Below, in pieces: positions 1 through 11,009 of a stretch of 64,000 nt of DNA; within the stretch, counting starts at the first letter, position 1, and each line of letters opens with the position of its first letter. Position numbers and translations under genes: made by a program. The stretch comes from Vigna angularis. Lineage: Eukaryota > Streptophyta > Magnoliopsida > Fabales > Fabaceae. A model generated the notes under the pieces. It did not search any database and was not told where the DNA came from. It saw only the letters and a list, made by a program, of their open reading frames with translations. The DNA lies in contig NC_068970.1 of the NCBI RefSeq assembly GCF_016808095.1, positions 10,646,501-10,710,500 on the forward strand, written 5' to 3'.

Positions 1-730
1 CACATGAACTAAAATGTGTTGAAGTTGCTTTCATTCCATTTCAAACTCTCCATTTCCAAGGATTAGAATCTCCCTCGTGATGCAGTTTAAATCCTTTAAG
101 TTCCTTTATTTTCCCTTCCAACACAGTAAAAATTAAAAAGTTATCAAGATCAGCTACAAATAAACTCCTTGATGTTTCAGCCATTTTCAATTTTTCATGT
201 AAAACTAATTTGTAACACAAATTCCTTAATGTTCAGATTAGAATGAAAATGTTAAATCTATTAGTTCTTTAATCCCGTAAATCACAAGGGAAGCAACAGC
301 TTTCAGAAACAGAACATAGGGTACCTTGTAAACTGGCTCAACTACTGGGTGATGTCAAATCTTATAGAACTTCATGTTTTATTCTAACTCAAACTCCAAG
401 AAGGTCATTTACAATTATCTGGTCTACCCTAATTTTTACTGAAAATATGTAAAGAAAATAAAAAAATATTAAAATTTGATTACATCAATATTTATTTTAA
501 TAACACTGAATTAAGGATAAAATAAACATCAACGAACATCATATCCAGCATCTGTGGGAGGGAGTAAAACCAAGAAATCTAACTGAGTGTTGCAAATGGT
601 TAAACTAAATCCTTCTAGATTGCTAATAACAACTGGATCAGAACATGAAAACAGATTCTTCATTGCCTGCACATAAACTGAATTATCAGTTTTTACAAGA
701 TATGCACTCCCCACGACAATGATCAACTAT
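1..730. other. Probable intron of the RabGAP gene, no exon seen
   Basis: AT-rich sequence left of the decayed gypsy element. The RabGAP gene is read on the minus strand and its last visible exon ends at 4,366, so its next exon should lie at lower coordinates. I looked for the conserved start of the TBC catalytic region and did not find it here. This stretch is therefore most likely intron, with the catalytic exons beyond the window edge. No RNA gene or repeat was recognised. Confidence 0.4.
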
Positions 731-899
731 CACACCCCTTCCTAACTCAACTAGCTTTTTATCATACCCATCCAATTAATAACCAACCACTTACAGGTAG
801 CTTCTATCTGATAGAATTATTCAGAGTCTTATCCTGTGTCCCTCCTATTTTTCCTACTTTCGACACTCTTGATACGAGGCCTCAGCAATCAATCAATCC

Positions 900-1590
900 C
901 CCCTAAAAACCCAACTTTGTCCTCAAGGTGAAATTCAATATCTTATGCTGACTCCCAACTAGTCCCGTCATCTGGTAGATCCTTCTGCATAATTAACACC
1001 TCCACAGTGGGTGCCATTCTCTCATAGTCTTCTCTACTGCTTATCTTGCAGACGTGGGTATGTCCAAACTTCTCATAAACCCTGAAACACTCCCCTTTTC
1101 TGACCTTGTCTCGTATTTCTGCTTCTAACAGTCTCTTGAAAGGCAGTACTCCTAAATACAAATCACTTTCAGATGCTAAAATTCCAGTGCCAATTGGATC
1201 TATTATTTGTAATGATCTGATAAGAACTAGCTCCCTTCCTCCAAGATGGCCTCCTGTGATAGCCACTGCAAATTTCTATTTTTGAGCTTTGCTCATCCTG
1301 TCTGACAGTCTTCTTGATTCAAAATGCTTCAACTCTTCACGCATCTTATCCTTCACGTTGTTCAAGAACATGTCCATCAGGTACTACTCTTCAAAAGCCT
1401 CCATTACCCCTAAATATAATTCAAATTGTGTGATAACAAGTTCACAGATCTGGCCTGTTCAGAGCTAACACCAATTCAAAATGACTTTTTATGATAGTGG
1501 GATGGAATCTTTGGATGAAAACATTCTTGATCCCTTGCCAGGATAGTTTGGTTAACAAGATTCCCCCCATTGGTACCATCATCCTAAGGC
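900..1590 (-). pseudogene. Gypsy gag 3' part fused to integrase C-terminal chromodomain-like tail
   Basis: On the minus strand, 1,590 to 1,270 reads in broken frames as gypsy gag: a tryptophan-rich stretch (ALG-stop-WYQW), then FLNNVKDKMREELKHFES, which resembles the gag segment FLNGxKEEIR of plant gypsy elements. An open frame of 107 codons (1,266 to 943) follows. It ends in VLIMQKDLPDDGTSWES, like the VLIQWKGLPxxxATWE chromodomain-type end of integrase, and just past its stop comes EFHLEDKVG. Several stops and frameshifts make it non-functional. The 107-codon frame could be mistaken for a host gene; the flanking gypsy motifs argue against that. Confidence 0.6.
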
Positions 1591-1595
1591 TTCTA

Positions 1596-1935
1596 TGAAG
1601 ATATAAGGTGATAGGATATAATGGGTTTAAGATAGAAGGAAGAAGAAATGAGAGGGCGGTTAGGAGGGAAAGGTTATTGACAGTTAGTTAGTGAGTGGGA
1701 AGGGGAAGGGAGAGTTTATAAATAGTGTGTGTTTTGTACAAGATTAGTTAGTCATTTTGTACATTTGGGTATAGATTGGATATTTGTTCCAGTGGAGGGA
1801 GAGAGGCTTCCTTCGGGAGGTGATTCTTTGTACTTTGTTTCACTCATACATCAATAATATACAGTTTTGTGTCTTTTCGTGTGTGTTTGAGAGTTGAGGA
1901 GTGTTGTTCGGCTTCTTGACAAAAGAAGCCTATCA
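1596..1935 (+). repeat. Left LTR of nested element
   Basis: Starts TGAAGATATAAGG and ends TATCA, the expected TG...CA termini. Contains TTTATAAATAG near 1,718 as a plausible TATA box. Preceded by target duplication TTCTA (1,591-1,595). Confidence 0.8.
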
Positions 1936-2700
1936 AGTTTGGTTCGACTACCGGATTCCCTTAGGAGAGGACTATCGGATTCCCTTAGGAGAGGACTACC
2001 GGATTCCCTTAGGGAGGAGAATGTGATGGAAGGAAGAATCAATACTTTGGAAGGAAAAATCAATACTTTAGAAGGAAAAGTCAATACTGTGGAGAGGTGG
2101 GCCAACAAACAGAAAAGGGTGCTAGTAGAACGGAGAAGAAATATCCAAGAAATGATATTGGAAAACCAGAATCAAGAAAGGGACTCAAAAGGAAGGGAGA
2201 AATCTCTTGACAGAGCAAGAAGGGGAGGGAAAGAGGAATTTCTGCAAGACAACAAGAAAGGAAAGAAAGAAGTAACGGAGTAGTGAAAGATGGAGAAGAA
2301 CTACCCAAGAAATAAAAGAAATGATGCAGAATATCAAGATTCAATAAAGGGCTTAGCAAGAAGTGATGAATCTGCCATGAAAGGAAAGAAAGAGGGAAAA
2401 ATGGGGAGGGATGTTGTGAAAGGTAGTCTACTAGACATCAAGACATCCAATAAACCCTCATATGGAGGAGAAAATTCAACCAATGGGGAGAAGAAAAGAG
2501 AAAGGGATATCAGTGAAGAGGGGAATGTTGTTACCATTACAACAGGGAGTAGAGTGTCAGAAGCTGCTGTTTTGAGTGTTGATTGTTTAACAGGAATTAG
2601 AGGGCAAGACAGGAGAGAAAAAAATATATATGTGAAGGGGAAGGCAAAGACAAAAACTGTGATGGAGAAAATGTTGATGCTGCGGAGAAAATGGTAGAAG
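1936..2700 (+). pseudogene. Gag-like coiled-coil remnant inside nested element
   Basis: An open frame from about 1,894 to 2,280 and another from 2,290 to 2,697 encode very Lys/Glu/Arg-rich protein. The first begins after the LTR with three near-identical short repeats (EGRINTLEG, EGKINTLEG, EGKVNTVER), typical of coiled coils at the start of plant gypsy gag proteins. No zinc knuckle, protease or polymerase motif is visible. The frames are broken between the two parts. I cannot tell whether any of it was ever translated as one protein. Confidence 0.45.
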
Positions 2701-3352
2701 TTGTTGATGTAAGGGTGGATAATTCACAAATGTTGATAGGGAAAATACATCAGGTGAAGACCATGATGGGAAGGTTGTGACTCTTGCTTCTCCAAGTAAA
2801 GTTGCAAAAGCTACTGTTTTTAGTGAAGATAGAGTGGTAGGTTATGGTGGGTATGTCAAAACAATGAAGAAAGGGGAAGAATTGATGAAGTCTAGGGTTA
2901 AAACAGTGGTGTCAGGGAGTGACCCAGCTGTGGTCTAGGTGTCCATGGGTGCATCCACTAGGGCTGCTACAGATCCATTTCCTGAAATTACTGAGGTTAT
3001 AACACCTGCAGATCTAGCTTCTAGCAATGGCCACAAAGGAATTTCCAAGTTTCTTGCAAAATCTTTATTAACTAGTCTCTTATATTACACACAGTGGTGA
3101 AAGGTAAAGATGGTCCAGGGGAATCTTGGAAAAGGAGCAGTTCTTATTAATGGAACAGAAGGTTCTTATTAATGGAACACAAGGAGACAATAATTCTTTC
3201 ATATAGACCACCACCCAAGCCTCCAGACCTGAATTGGAGGACAGTAGCGAATGGGTTCCCTTCATATGATAACACAATGATGAAGAGGAGTCATGAGATC
3301 AAGCTTCACGGTTCCAACCTTGAGGACAAGGTTGTTCTACAGCAGACTGTAA

Positions 3353-3682
3353 TGATAATAGGATATAAGGTGATAGGATATAATAGGTTTAAGATAGAAA
3401 GAAGAAGAAATGAGAGAGCGGTTAGGACAGAAAGGTTAGGACAGAAAGGTTGTTGACAGTTAGTTAGTAAGTGGGAAGGGGAAGGGAGAGTTTATAAATA
3501 GAGTGTGTGTTCTGTATAGGAGTAGTTAGTCATTTTGTACATTTGGGTATAGACTGGATAATTGTACCAGTGAAGGGAGAGAGGCTTCCTTGGGGGCTGA
3601 TTCTTTGAACTTTGTTTCACTCATACACCAATAATATACATATCGTTTTGTTGTTCAGCTTCTTGACAAAAGAAGCCTATCT
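3353..3682 (+). repeat. Right LTR of nested element
   Basis: Starts TGATAATAGGATATAAGG and ends GCCTATCT, so the terminal CA has changed to CT. It contains a short internal duplication (GGTTAGGACAGAAA twice near 3,420) that the left LTR lacks. Followed by target duplication TTCTA (3,683-3,687). Confidence 0.8.
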
Positions 3683-3860
3683 TTCTACCCCTAAAGCCAC
3701 CTTAACAGCGTGCATCTTTTCCCCTTCTACCACTCCTCTCAATCTGAAATCCAGCTTGCTAACCCAACTACATGTTTCTTTCCCAACAAACAGGTATCTG
3801 CAATTTCCTCCGTCTATCACTTGACAGATTCATGATGGTGATCAGCATAAGCTTTCTTGG
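3666..3860 (-). pseudogene. Gypsy gag 5' fragment
   Basis: Minus-strand reading gives RRRKLQIP and then, after a frameshift, SWVSKLDFRLRGVVEGEKMH, close to the gag block of plant gypsy elements that begins RRxxLEIPxFxGxD. The frame is cut at 3,683 by the nested element; its continuation resumes at about 1,590. Confidence 0.6.
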
Positions 3861-4365
3861 GTCACTTCATAGTGCTTGAGCAGAAGACCACCAAGAACTG
3901 GCATGACTCCTCCAATTAGAGTTTTCAAGAATCCCATCATGCATGACTTGACAATCTTTTAAGCAATACCTATAGCAGAAGAATTGCACAATTCATTTGT
4001 GTGATTCATTTCACACGCTTCTAGTGAAATTTGTGCGACCAAGCTGAAGATATTCTATTGTGATTAACCATGCATCCAACAAGTAACCAACTAACTGTTG
4101 TTAGCCAATATTTATTTTTGTTACAATTACTCAGGGGCTTATCCTCTGTTTCTCCAATTTATTCTACCGTTAAACACTCCTAATAGGAGGCCTTAGCTAC
4201 CAACAGATTGCATCATTTGCAAAAGAAACAATAAGCAAAAATTGCACGTTTACAACGGCCATCATGCAAAAGACTACATGCAAAAGAAGATCATATACAT
4301 AATATGATGATTTTAGCAGCCTGTATGAGAAATACTATCTATTATATCAAATATACATTTCATAC

Positions 4366-7300
4366 CTCTCCAGAACCTAGAGGTGGTTGCCGTGGTTTTC
4401 CCCATACTAATGATAAATTATCAAACTGCCAGAAGAGAGACAAAAGACCATATAATTAATATTGTACAGTGGAAAAGGGAATCGGGGGAAAATACACTAT
4501 ATTTTATACAAATATAAGCAGAGTATCCAAAACCAAATCATAAAAATAGACACTAAATAGATATTACCTCCACAAACTTCAGATTATATGTAACAGCTAT
4601 GGACAATCAATTTTTAAAAAATATCAGCAGTATTCTAAATCAATTCAAAACAGTAGAAATTAAATATAATATTTCTCCATAAAATTAAGATTATGCACAA
4701 CAGCTATGGACAAGCAATTTTTTACAAATATAAGAAGTATGCCAAATCAATTCATAACAGTAGACACTATGATATTACCTCCACAATTTCAAATTATTCA
4801 TCACAGATTTACAGAAGCCAACTTAACACATGGACAAGGAAATTGACTTTACTTGGTCATTTTTAATAAGTCAGTGTGACTGTTAGAAGTGGACTTTAAA
4901 CCTAACTCAACCCCACAAAACTGGCTTGTAGAATGAGGTTTGCACCCACTCATAAACTATAAAATGGCCTTATCTCTAGTCGATGTGGGACTTCCAACAC
5001 ACCCCCCTCACGCCGAGGTATATACATCTCGAGCGTGGGATTAGACATTTTTAATGGGTGGTCCGATAGCGGGTGGAACAATATGCCCAGCAAACAACAA
5101 ATATCGCTAGGATAGGCTCTAACCATGGCTCTGATACCATGTTAGAAGTAGACTTTAAGTCTAACTCAACCCCACAAAACCGGCTTGTAGGGTGAGGTTT
5201 GCACCCACTTATAAACTATGAAATGCCCTTATCTCTAGTCGATGTAGGACTTCCAACAATGACATTGAACAAATCCTAGCACCTTAAATATGAATGCAAA
5301 ATAGTACAATACTTTTATTGTTTTATCCTTTTCTAATATTTGTTTCTTTCATCAACGAAGCACTTATTGATGCCTGTTACCTCAGCAAATTAAAAAACCT
5401 TGTACTTAATGAAATATCTTGAAAGTAGCCAATGGAACTATTAAAGTAACCCAGATCAGAAGCTTCACAACGGCCTCCATCTCACATCAGATCATTAGTC
5501 AATGCCATCGCACTGTTCATTGTAAGTTAATTATGTTCAGGGTAGAAGATACCAACAAAGTAGGCACACCAAACATTTCTAATTACAATAATTCTTGTGC
5601 CTGAAAAAACAAGTTTTCATGCAGATAGTAAACTAAAATTTACAGTTGTGATGCAAGAAAAATAGGTTACCTCCTGAGAATCCAAGGCAACACAACTTTC
5701 ATCAGAAGTCTTTTCCTCAACGTGGGAAGACTTCCTAGGATGATGATCAAGATTAGTCTGGGCATGGGTCCTCCTCTCACTGAATCCATTACTATGGTTT
5801 TCCCTAAAAAGTTGTGATGTTGTCTCTCGGGCAAATTTTGTGACAAGCGAAAACTTCTCTAAAACATTAATAGAGAGGTCTCGAGCAGGATCTACTTTAT
5901 GACTAGGTCTCCCATGGAACTGAGCAGCACTAAAACTTCCATTATTGACATCATTATCAGCCCTTCCTTGGTTCTCATTCAGAACGGACTCATCAACAGA
6001 GAGATTTGAAGGTCCACATGCAATGGGAACAGCTCTGGGCAGCTCCAAGGAAGACAAAGTCCTCTGGATGTCATTGCAAATGTTTAGAAAAAATATAGCA
6101 ACCCAATTTAAATAGCTTGATATTTAACTATTATAAAAAAAGGGCTTCACAGACCTAAGGGAATTATAGACATAAGCACTTTCATTCATCTCATTTTTCT
6201 AGCAAGAACAATTTATTAACATTTGGACTGTGAGAATGAGAACAAAACAGGAACAAGTTGCTTATGATCTTCTATCACTGATGTAAATTCTCCTTTGCAA
6301 AATATTATTTTCAATCTACAAAGGATAGTATGAATCTATGATCGAGCAGGAAAACCAAACAAAGTCAATTGAATATTAAACCACTCATACCTGCAGTGTA
6401 TTCTGAAAATCATTTACAAGGAATACGTTGGCATCCTCTTCAGATCTACATTAGGCATAAGAATAAGATTATACGAACAAACTTGCATGAAAAACTTGAA
6501 TAAGAAATCTCAGAAACATGCTGCAAATATAATATCATTTGTCTTGCAAATATAATATATGAATAATGGTAGCATTAAAGAGTGATCTTGATGTGAACAA
6601 AGGAGGAAATGGCTTATGTAAATTTGTAAATTACAATCTGCAACTGTAGAAAATGCGCTTGATGATGATTCTCATCATCTAAAAAATCATTGCACTTATT
6701 AGGATGTCATGAATGTTGCACATACCTCATCACTTCTTCATGACTAAAAATGGTTAACTCTTGCATATAATACATAATGATATCATACGAAAATAATTTT
6801 TCTGAACAATAAAACACTGCCAAATTGTATGTTCATCATTTCATACACACATTGAAATAACATCATATAAATCCAGAGAAACAAATGCAGGATCAACAAC
6901 TAGCTACATAAGTTTGGCTATGGCAATATTAATAATTCCAAATTAAAAAGAAAATTAAAAAAAAATCAGTAGAGGCATGATATGAGGCTAACCTCACAAG
7001 AAGAACATGCTGCTTTATTGTAGCAAGGAATTCTTTGACTCCTCCACTATAAAAATAGAGTGGAGGATAAGCAAGTCCTGCAAAATTTTATCCAGACAAG
7101 ATTGAATTGTAGAACACATCATATAATAAGGAATAGACCGAGTCAAACATCTAGAGCTGCCAGGGATGTAAATAGTGTCACGAGAAACACAAACATCTTA
7201 TTTACCAAATCATTGTTATTCAGAATACTACAACTAGATAAATTTAACAGAGATTACTTCAGAAATGAACCATAACAACCTTTCAAAGGGAAGTCATACG

Positions 7301-10300
7301 CCACTGAGCCAGCAATTAAGTTCAATAGCAGATAAATAAAAAGACAAGACAAAACAATTTAATCAATACAAATGAAGCATACAGATCAAGAAATCACAGC
7401 TTGGTACTCAAACACTTGGAAAAACAACTCATATTGAAGTTACAAGCATTGGTGCGCCAACATTGGCAAAAACAACTCATGATAGTATTGAAATGCAACA
7501 AAATACACCGACTGCTTAAAAAAGGAAGCATCAAAATGTATTGAGATTGAAAAAATCATCAAAAACAAATGGACGTAATTGTATTTTCTGACATGTATTA
7601 TTGAAAACATACTCAATCTTAGAAAGTGGCACGAATCAGCTAAAAAATGATAGCAGGAGGCAGAATAATTGCTATTTTAAATGCATACAAAATAACTTAT
7701 ACTACATATATAAATACTAAAAAAGTTCATAATAAACAATAAGTCACAATAATCACCATCAAACTGTGAGCAATAAAAACATTGTAATGAAGCCAAAAAA
7801 AAGTAAAAGATGATGATGAAATTAATAAAAAAGTCATAATAAAGTACATAAAAAATTATCAGAAAGTAAACTCGGTGTGAAGTCTAAAGAAAGAAGGATA
7901 AGAAGTACTCCAATAATGTCGGAAGTAATCAAGGTCAAAACAAATGTAACAGTCATGAATACATTACCCCCCAACAACAATAAACAATACTTCAAGGGTA
8001 AAAATGGAATTTTGAACCTTATACCAGAGTAGGGAAAGCATGTACTGTTTTGCCTTCTATAGGCATTATAGAAAACAACTCCCACTGCTCCTCTATTTGA
8101 ATCCCATATTGACCAAGACCACTATGAATAAAAAGGAAAGATATGACATTTTTTAAATTTTATTTAACATTTTTAAATACACTAAACTTTATTTTTCAAC
8201 TATCATATTACAAGACTGATGAGTCCCAAACCCCTATCAAGGATGGAGGAAAGTGTTTAAGGAAAATAAGCAAGATTGGAGGGAGGTTTCTTGACCTTTC
8301 TTCTATTAGTGTGCTTAGTTTTTGTCTTAAATAAATTCTAGACTCATGTTTGTGTCTTGGGTTTTGCAGATTTGATAGTAGCACCTCCCCTTTTAAGGTT
8401 GTCACCTTTTAGAGGAATGAAGGGCTTAGGAGGACGCTAGACCAAGGGAGTGTACTCACCACACCCATAGTTTTGCTAAGAAGACACCCTTAGAAGTGGA
8501 GAAGAGGGCTTCATGAAAGTGGAGAAGAGAGCATCTTGGAGTGAGGGCTATGCACACTTGAAGGAGAGAGAATGCGCTTTTTGAAGATTTTACAAATGAT
8601 TGGAGAATTATCACCTTCCCTCATCATTAGGCTTCTAGAAAGATACTTTGTGATTTTGCTAGTGTATCCCTCATCTTTGTATTATTGCTAGGAGGTCCCT
8701 CTCTAAGCCTATTTAAAAGGATCTCCTCCCCACTTGTAAAGTGTTGGTGAATGAAGAAGTTATTATAGCCATTTTTGGTTGTGGGTGCCTCTCTTTGAGA
8801 GTGAGCTCATCCTTTGATCTTATCTTAAACTTTGGTTCATGTGGTTTCTTTATTTCAAATCCCTTTATGTTATGTTCATTGCTTCTGCTCCTTTATGATT
8901 ATGTCTTGTCATTTTGTTCATTTTATTTGCTTATCTTGAATCAATCTTCTCTTATTTCTTATGATTATCGAGTATATTAAAGTGAATCTTCACATCTAGA
9001 TAACCTTGTTATCTTAATATCCAATGGGGATCTTCTTGATACTTTCTTAAGCAACATAACACAAACTCCTTGTCCTCTAAAAACAAGAGACTCTCGCAGG
9101 AACCCCTTCCTAAACTTTTCAAAAGTTACTGAGCCTACATCCATGCATCACAGATTGAGATGCATTCATTTATGTTGGAAATATAGCATTTACAGTTTAT
9201 CAACCTTCCAATTAGCTTTGTTCCATACACCTATCTTAGGAAATTGCCACATTTTAACCGTTCTCTTGAAAATAATAGTAGTTGCATAGTATTTTTGTAA
9301 CCATTTATGTTATAAACTGATCAAGTACATTAAAAAAAAAATCTGTCCTTTTCTCACATTCTATCACCAACTTAAAGAAACCTTCTATTAACTTTTCCAG
9401 TGCTAGACACGGCTAGACCAATTAGACAACACTTGAAATGTTCACATATAGTTAGCTTTTTATTCAATCAGGCTGGCATGCTTAGACTAGGTTCCCTTCT
9501 GGTTTTTGTTAGGCATATAGAAGTCAGTGCTGGCTGATGGGTTTTCAGCGTAAATTTTGATAACCCCAATTCTTAAACTTTAATAACCAATTTTGAGTTC
9601 TATGGAAGGGTATCCACTTATGCACTGTCTGCAGATTAAAATCCAGATGAATTGTACACCAGCACATCAGTTAGCTTACCAGAAAAGGGCAGAACACATG
9701 TAGAAATTTTAAGTCACCTACCCTACAAAAGAATTATTTATCATCCATCCAAGATATTGAACTTATGCCCAGAATAACTGGAATTAACACCCTGTGACCA
9801 ATTTGTTATTACATTATCAAGTCATGTGTACCTCTTGATTTCATATAAGATATGGGTAAATACACCTAAAAAATAAACTACCTGGTTTATAGAAGGCCAG
9901 AAGTGTAATATAGAACAAAACAATTATAAAAAAAAACATATAACACCCACCGTATTCATAAAGAGTAATTCACCTGATGATAGAACAACGATGATATATG
10001 GCCACGCAAGAGCAGGAGTATGCCTCCGGATGGACCTGATTTCAGTGAAGGAGACCGCCTTTATGGTATATAGGTTTCTTTCTGAGCATGAAATGGAAAA
10101 AAATAAAAATAAACGTATTGATCGCGTTGCACGGAGCAAGAAAGTCATACAGAATGTAAACTACCATCATCAGACAGCCTGGCCTCTGAGCTATTCCCTT
10201 TGTAAGGTATCCAAGTCTAGAAGCGGCAAGAAGACATTTGCTTTAATTAATAATTAATAGTACAAGACCACAAAGAAACAAAAATAATTTAATGATCACC

Positions 10301-10706
10301 ATAAACAAAGACGAGTTTTGCTTAATCAATTTCAATCTTCCACTGATTCTTTCAGACGCAAACTGAGTCGGATGAATTGCGACATTTTCTTTCGTAAATA
10401 CAATTTCGGCATCTTCCCGAAGGGAGTTCTTGGTACTGTCACTCCGCAGCATCATGCTAGCAGATCCCTAATCCCAATCAATCCGAGAAGAAAAATGGAA
10501 AAGTCAGTCAAATTTAAGAATAAAAGGCAGTGCATGAGTGGAGTATTCAATTGAATCGCCGAAAACCCTGATTGAAACGCAAATTGATCGAAAAAAGCAA
10601 AAGGTCACGACAAATCGTGAAGTTAGAAGGGCGACGGTCTTACTTGTTGCTGCGACGCGGCGTAATCGGCGTCGTCGGATAAATCGTGAACCTCTGATTC
10701 TAACAT
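4366..10706 (-). CDS. RabGAP/TBC domain protein (TBC1D15/GYP7-like), N-terminal part; gene runs off left edge
   Basis: Eight exons, minus strand: 10,644-10,706; 10,300-10,467; 10,165-10,216; 9,974-10,081; 6,993-7,077; 6,391-6,445; 5,671-6,063; 4,366-4,425. All borders are GT-AG and the phases join into 328 codons with no stop. The protein begins MLESEVHDLSDDADYAAS. It carries the PH-like N-terminal region of this family: TWIPYKG, then FTEIRSIRRHTPAL (exon 4), then YSGGVKEFLATIKQHVLLVR (exons 5-6). A Ser-rich linker follows (exon 7), and exon 8 has LVWGKPRQPPLGS, which normally lies just before the TBC catalytic region. The catalytic Arg and Gln fingers are therefore outside the window. TBC proteins stimulate GTP hydrolysis by Rab GTPases in membrane traffic; the GYP7/TBC1D15 group acts mainly on Rab7-type GTPases (family knowledge). 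Exon 4 reads ALAWPYI where the second copy has ALGWQYI. Start chosen because the first exon joins in frame; a family-typical GSAS follows the first intron. Confidence 0.85.
4881..5258 (-). mobile_element. Complete TRIM element in RabGAP intron
   Basis: Two direct repeats of 119 bases (4,881-4,999 and 5,140-5,258) with TG...CA termini on the minus strand (TGTTGGAAGTCC...CTTCTAACA) enclose only 140 bases. The right repeat is immediately followed, on the minus strand, by the primer-binding site TGGTATCAGAGCC (5,127-5,139), complementary to initiator tRNA-Met. A polypurine tract (TGAGGGGGGTG) abuts the left repeat. Flanks GTGAC and ATGAC fit a 5-bp target duplication with one change. There is no coding capacity, as expected for a terminal-repeat retrotransposon in miniature. 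Further members lie at 59,531 and, decayed, at 63,487. Confidence 0.85.
8218..9087. mobile_element. 870-bp insertion in copy 1 intron, possible solo LTR
   Basis: The homologous intron of the second copy (near 19,138) lacks this segment, giving a clean empty site. The perfect 5-bp direct repeat AGACT flanks it (8,213-8,217 and 9,088-9,092). A TATA-like CTATTTAAAAGG near 8,709, and length and lack of coding sequence, fit a solo LTR in plus orientation, but its exact termini and family are not recognised. Confidence 0.6.
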
Positions 10707-10938
10707 GGAGGATTTCGCAGACAACTAAAAGCTACAAGAACGAAATAGAGATATCTTGGTGGCGAAGGAAAACCCGTTGTGCGGGGAAATTAGAGAATGA
10801 AGAGAACGTAATGGCTGTTACTCGTTTCGTTTGTCTTCGACGCGGGTACGGAATCGTTTCGAGAAAATGGTTTAAGTATCCGAGATAAACGGCTGGGATG
10901 GATCGATTTATTTTCCATTTAATAATATGTTTATCCTT

Positions 10939-10953
10939 TGGGCCCACCGGCCC
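10939..10953. promoter_or_regulatory. GC-rich GGGCCC/GGCCC motif upstream of RabGAP copy 1
   Basis: TGGGCCCACCGGCCC lies about 235 bases upstream of the start codon and is kept almost unchanged in the second copy (20,965-20,980) while surrounding DNA has drifted. TGGGCC/GGCCCA is the plant site II type element bound by TCP factors (established). A promoter role here is inferred. Confidence 0.4.
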
Positions 10954-11009
10954 GGTGTTCTTGAACTTTCATTTATTCACCTTTTTTTCTATTCACCGCC
11001 TTGTGGACA

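Larger units (their letters stand above)
1596..3682 (+). mobile_element. Non-autonomous LTR retrotransposon nested in gypsy gag
   Basis: Two direct repeats of about 330-340 bases (1,596-1,935 and 3,353-3,682) enclose roughly 1.4 kb. Both begin TGA and share long identical blocks, including a TATA-like TTTATAAATAG and the ending GACAAAAGAAGCCTATC. The perfect 5-bp target duplication TTCTA lies at 1,591-1,595 and 3,683-3,687, exactly outside the repeats. The interior holds a gag-like coiled region (repeats of the type INTLEGK at 2,024-2,100) and, just before the right LTR, a NLEDKVV motif that marks the end of a gypsy pol. No reverse transcriptase or integrase core is visible, so it would depend on proteins from another element. 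It inserted into the gag of the minus-strand gypsy relic, so it is the younger of the two. Confidence 0.8.
731..4205 (-). mobile_element. Decayed Ty3/gypsy element, gag and integrase tail only, minus strand
   Basis: Two similar segments of about 130-150 bases, near 735-895 and 4,060-4,205, flank the region and look like diverged LTRs. Both read, on the minus strand, as a TG-start followed by a shared GAGGCCTC/AAGGCCTCC block. Reading the minus strand, gag-like sequence follows the right LTR (3,860-3,666), resumes at 1,590-1,270, and jumps directly to an integrase C-terminal tail with the typical FHLEDKV motif at about 930-905. A polypurine run (AGGGGGGAT) lies just before the left LTR. Reverse transcriptase, RNase H and the integrase core are missing, so this is a deletion derivative. 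A second LTR element (1,596-3,682) splits its gag. It sits in an intron of the RabGAP gene, same strand as the gene. Left outer boundary is approximate. Confidence 0.6.
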
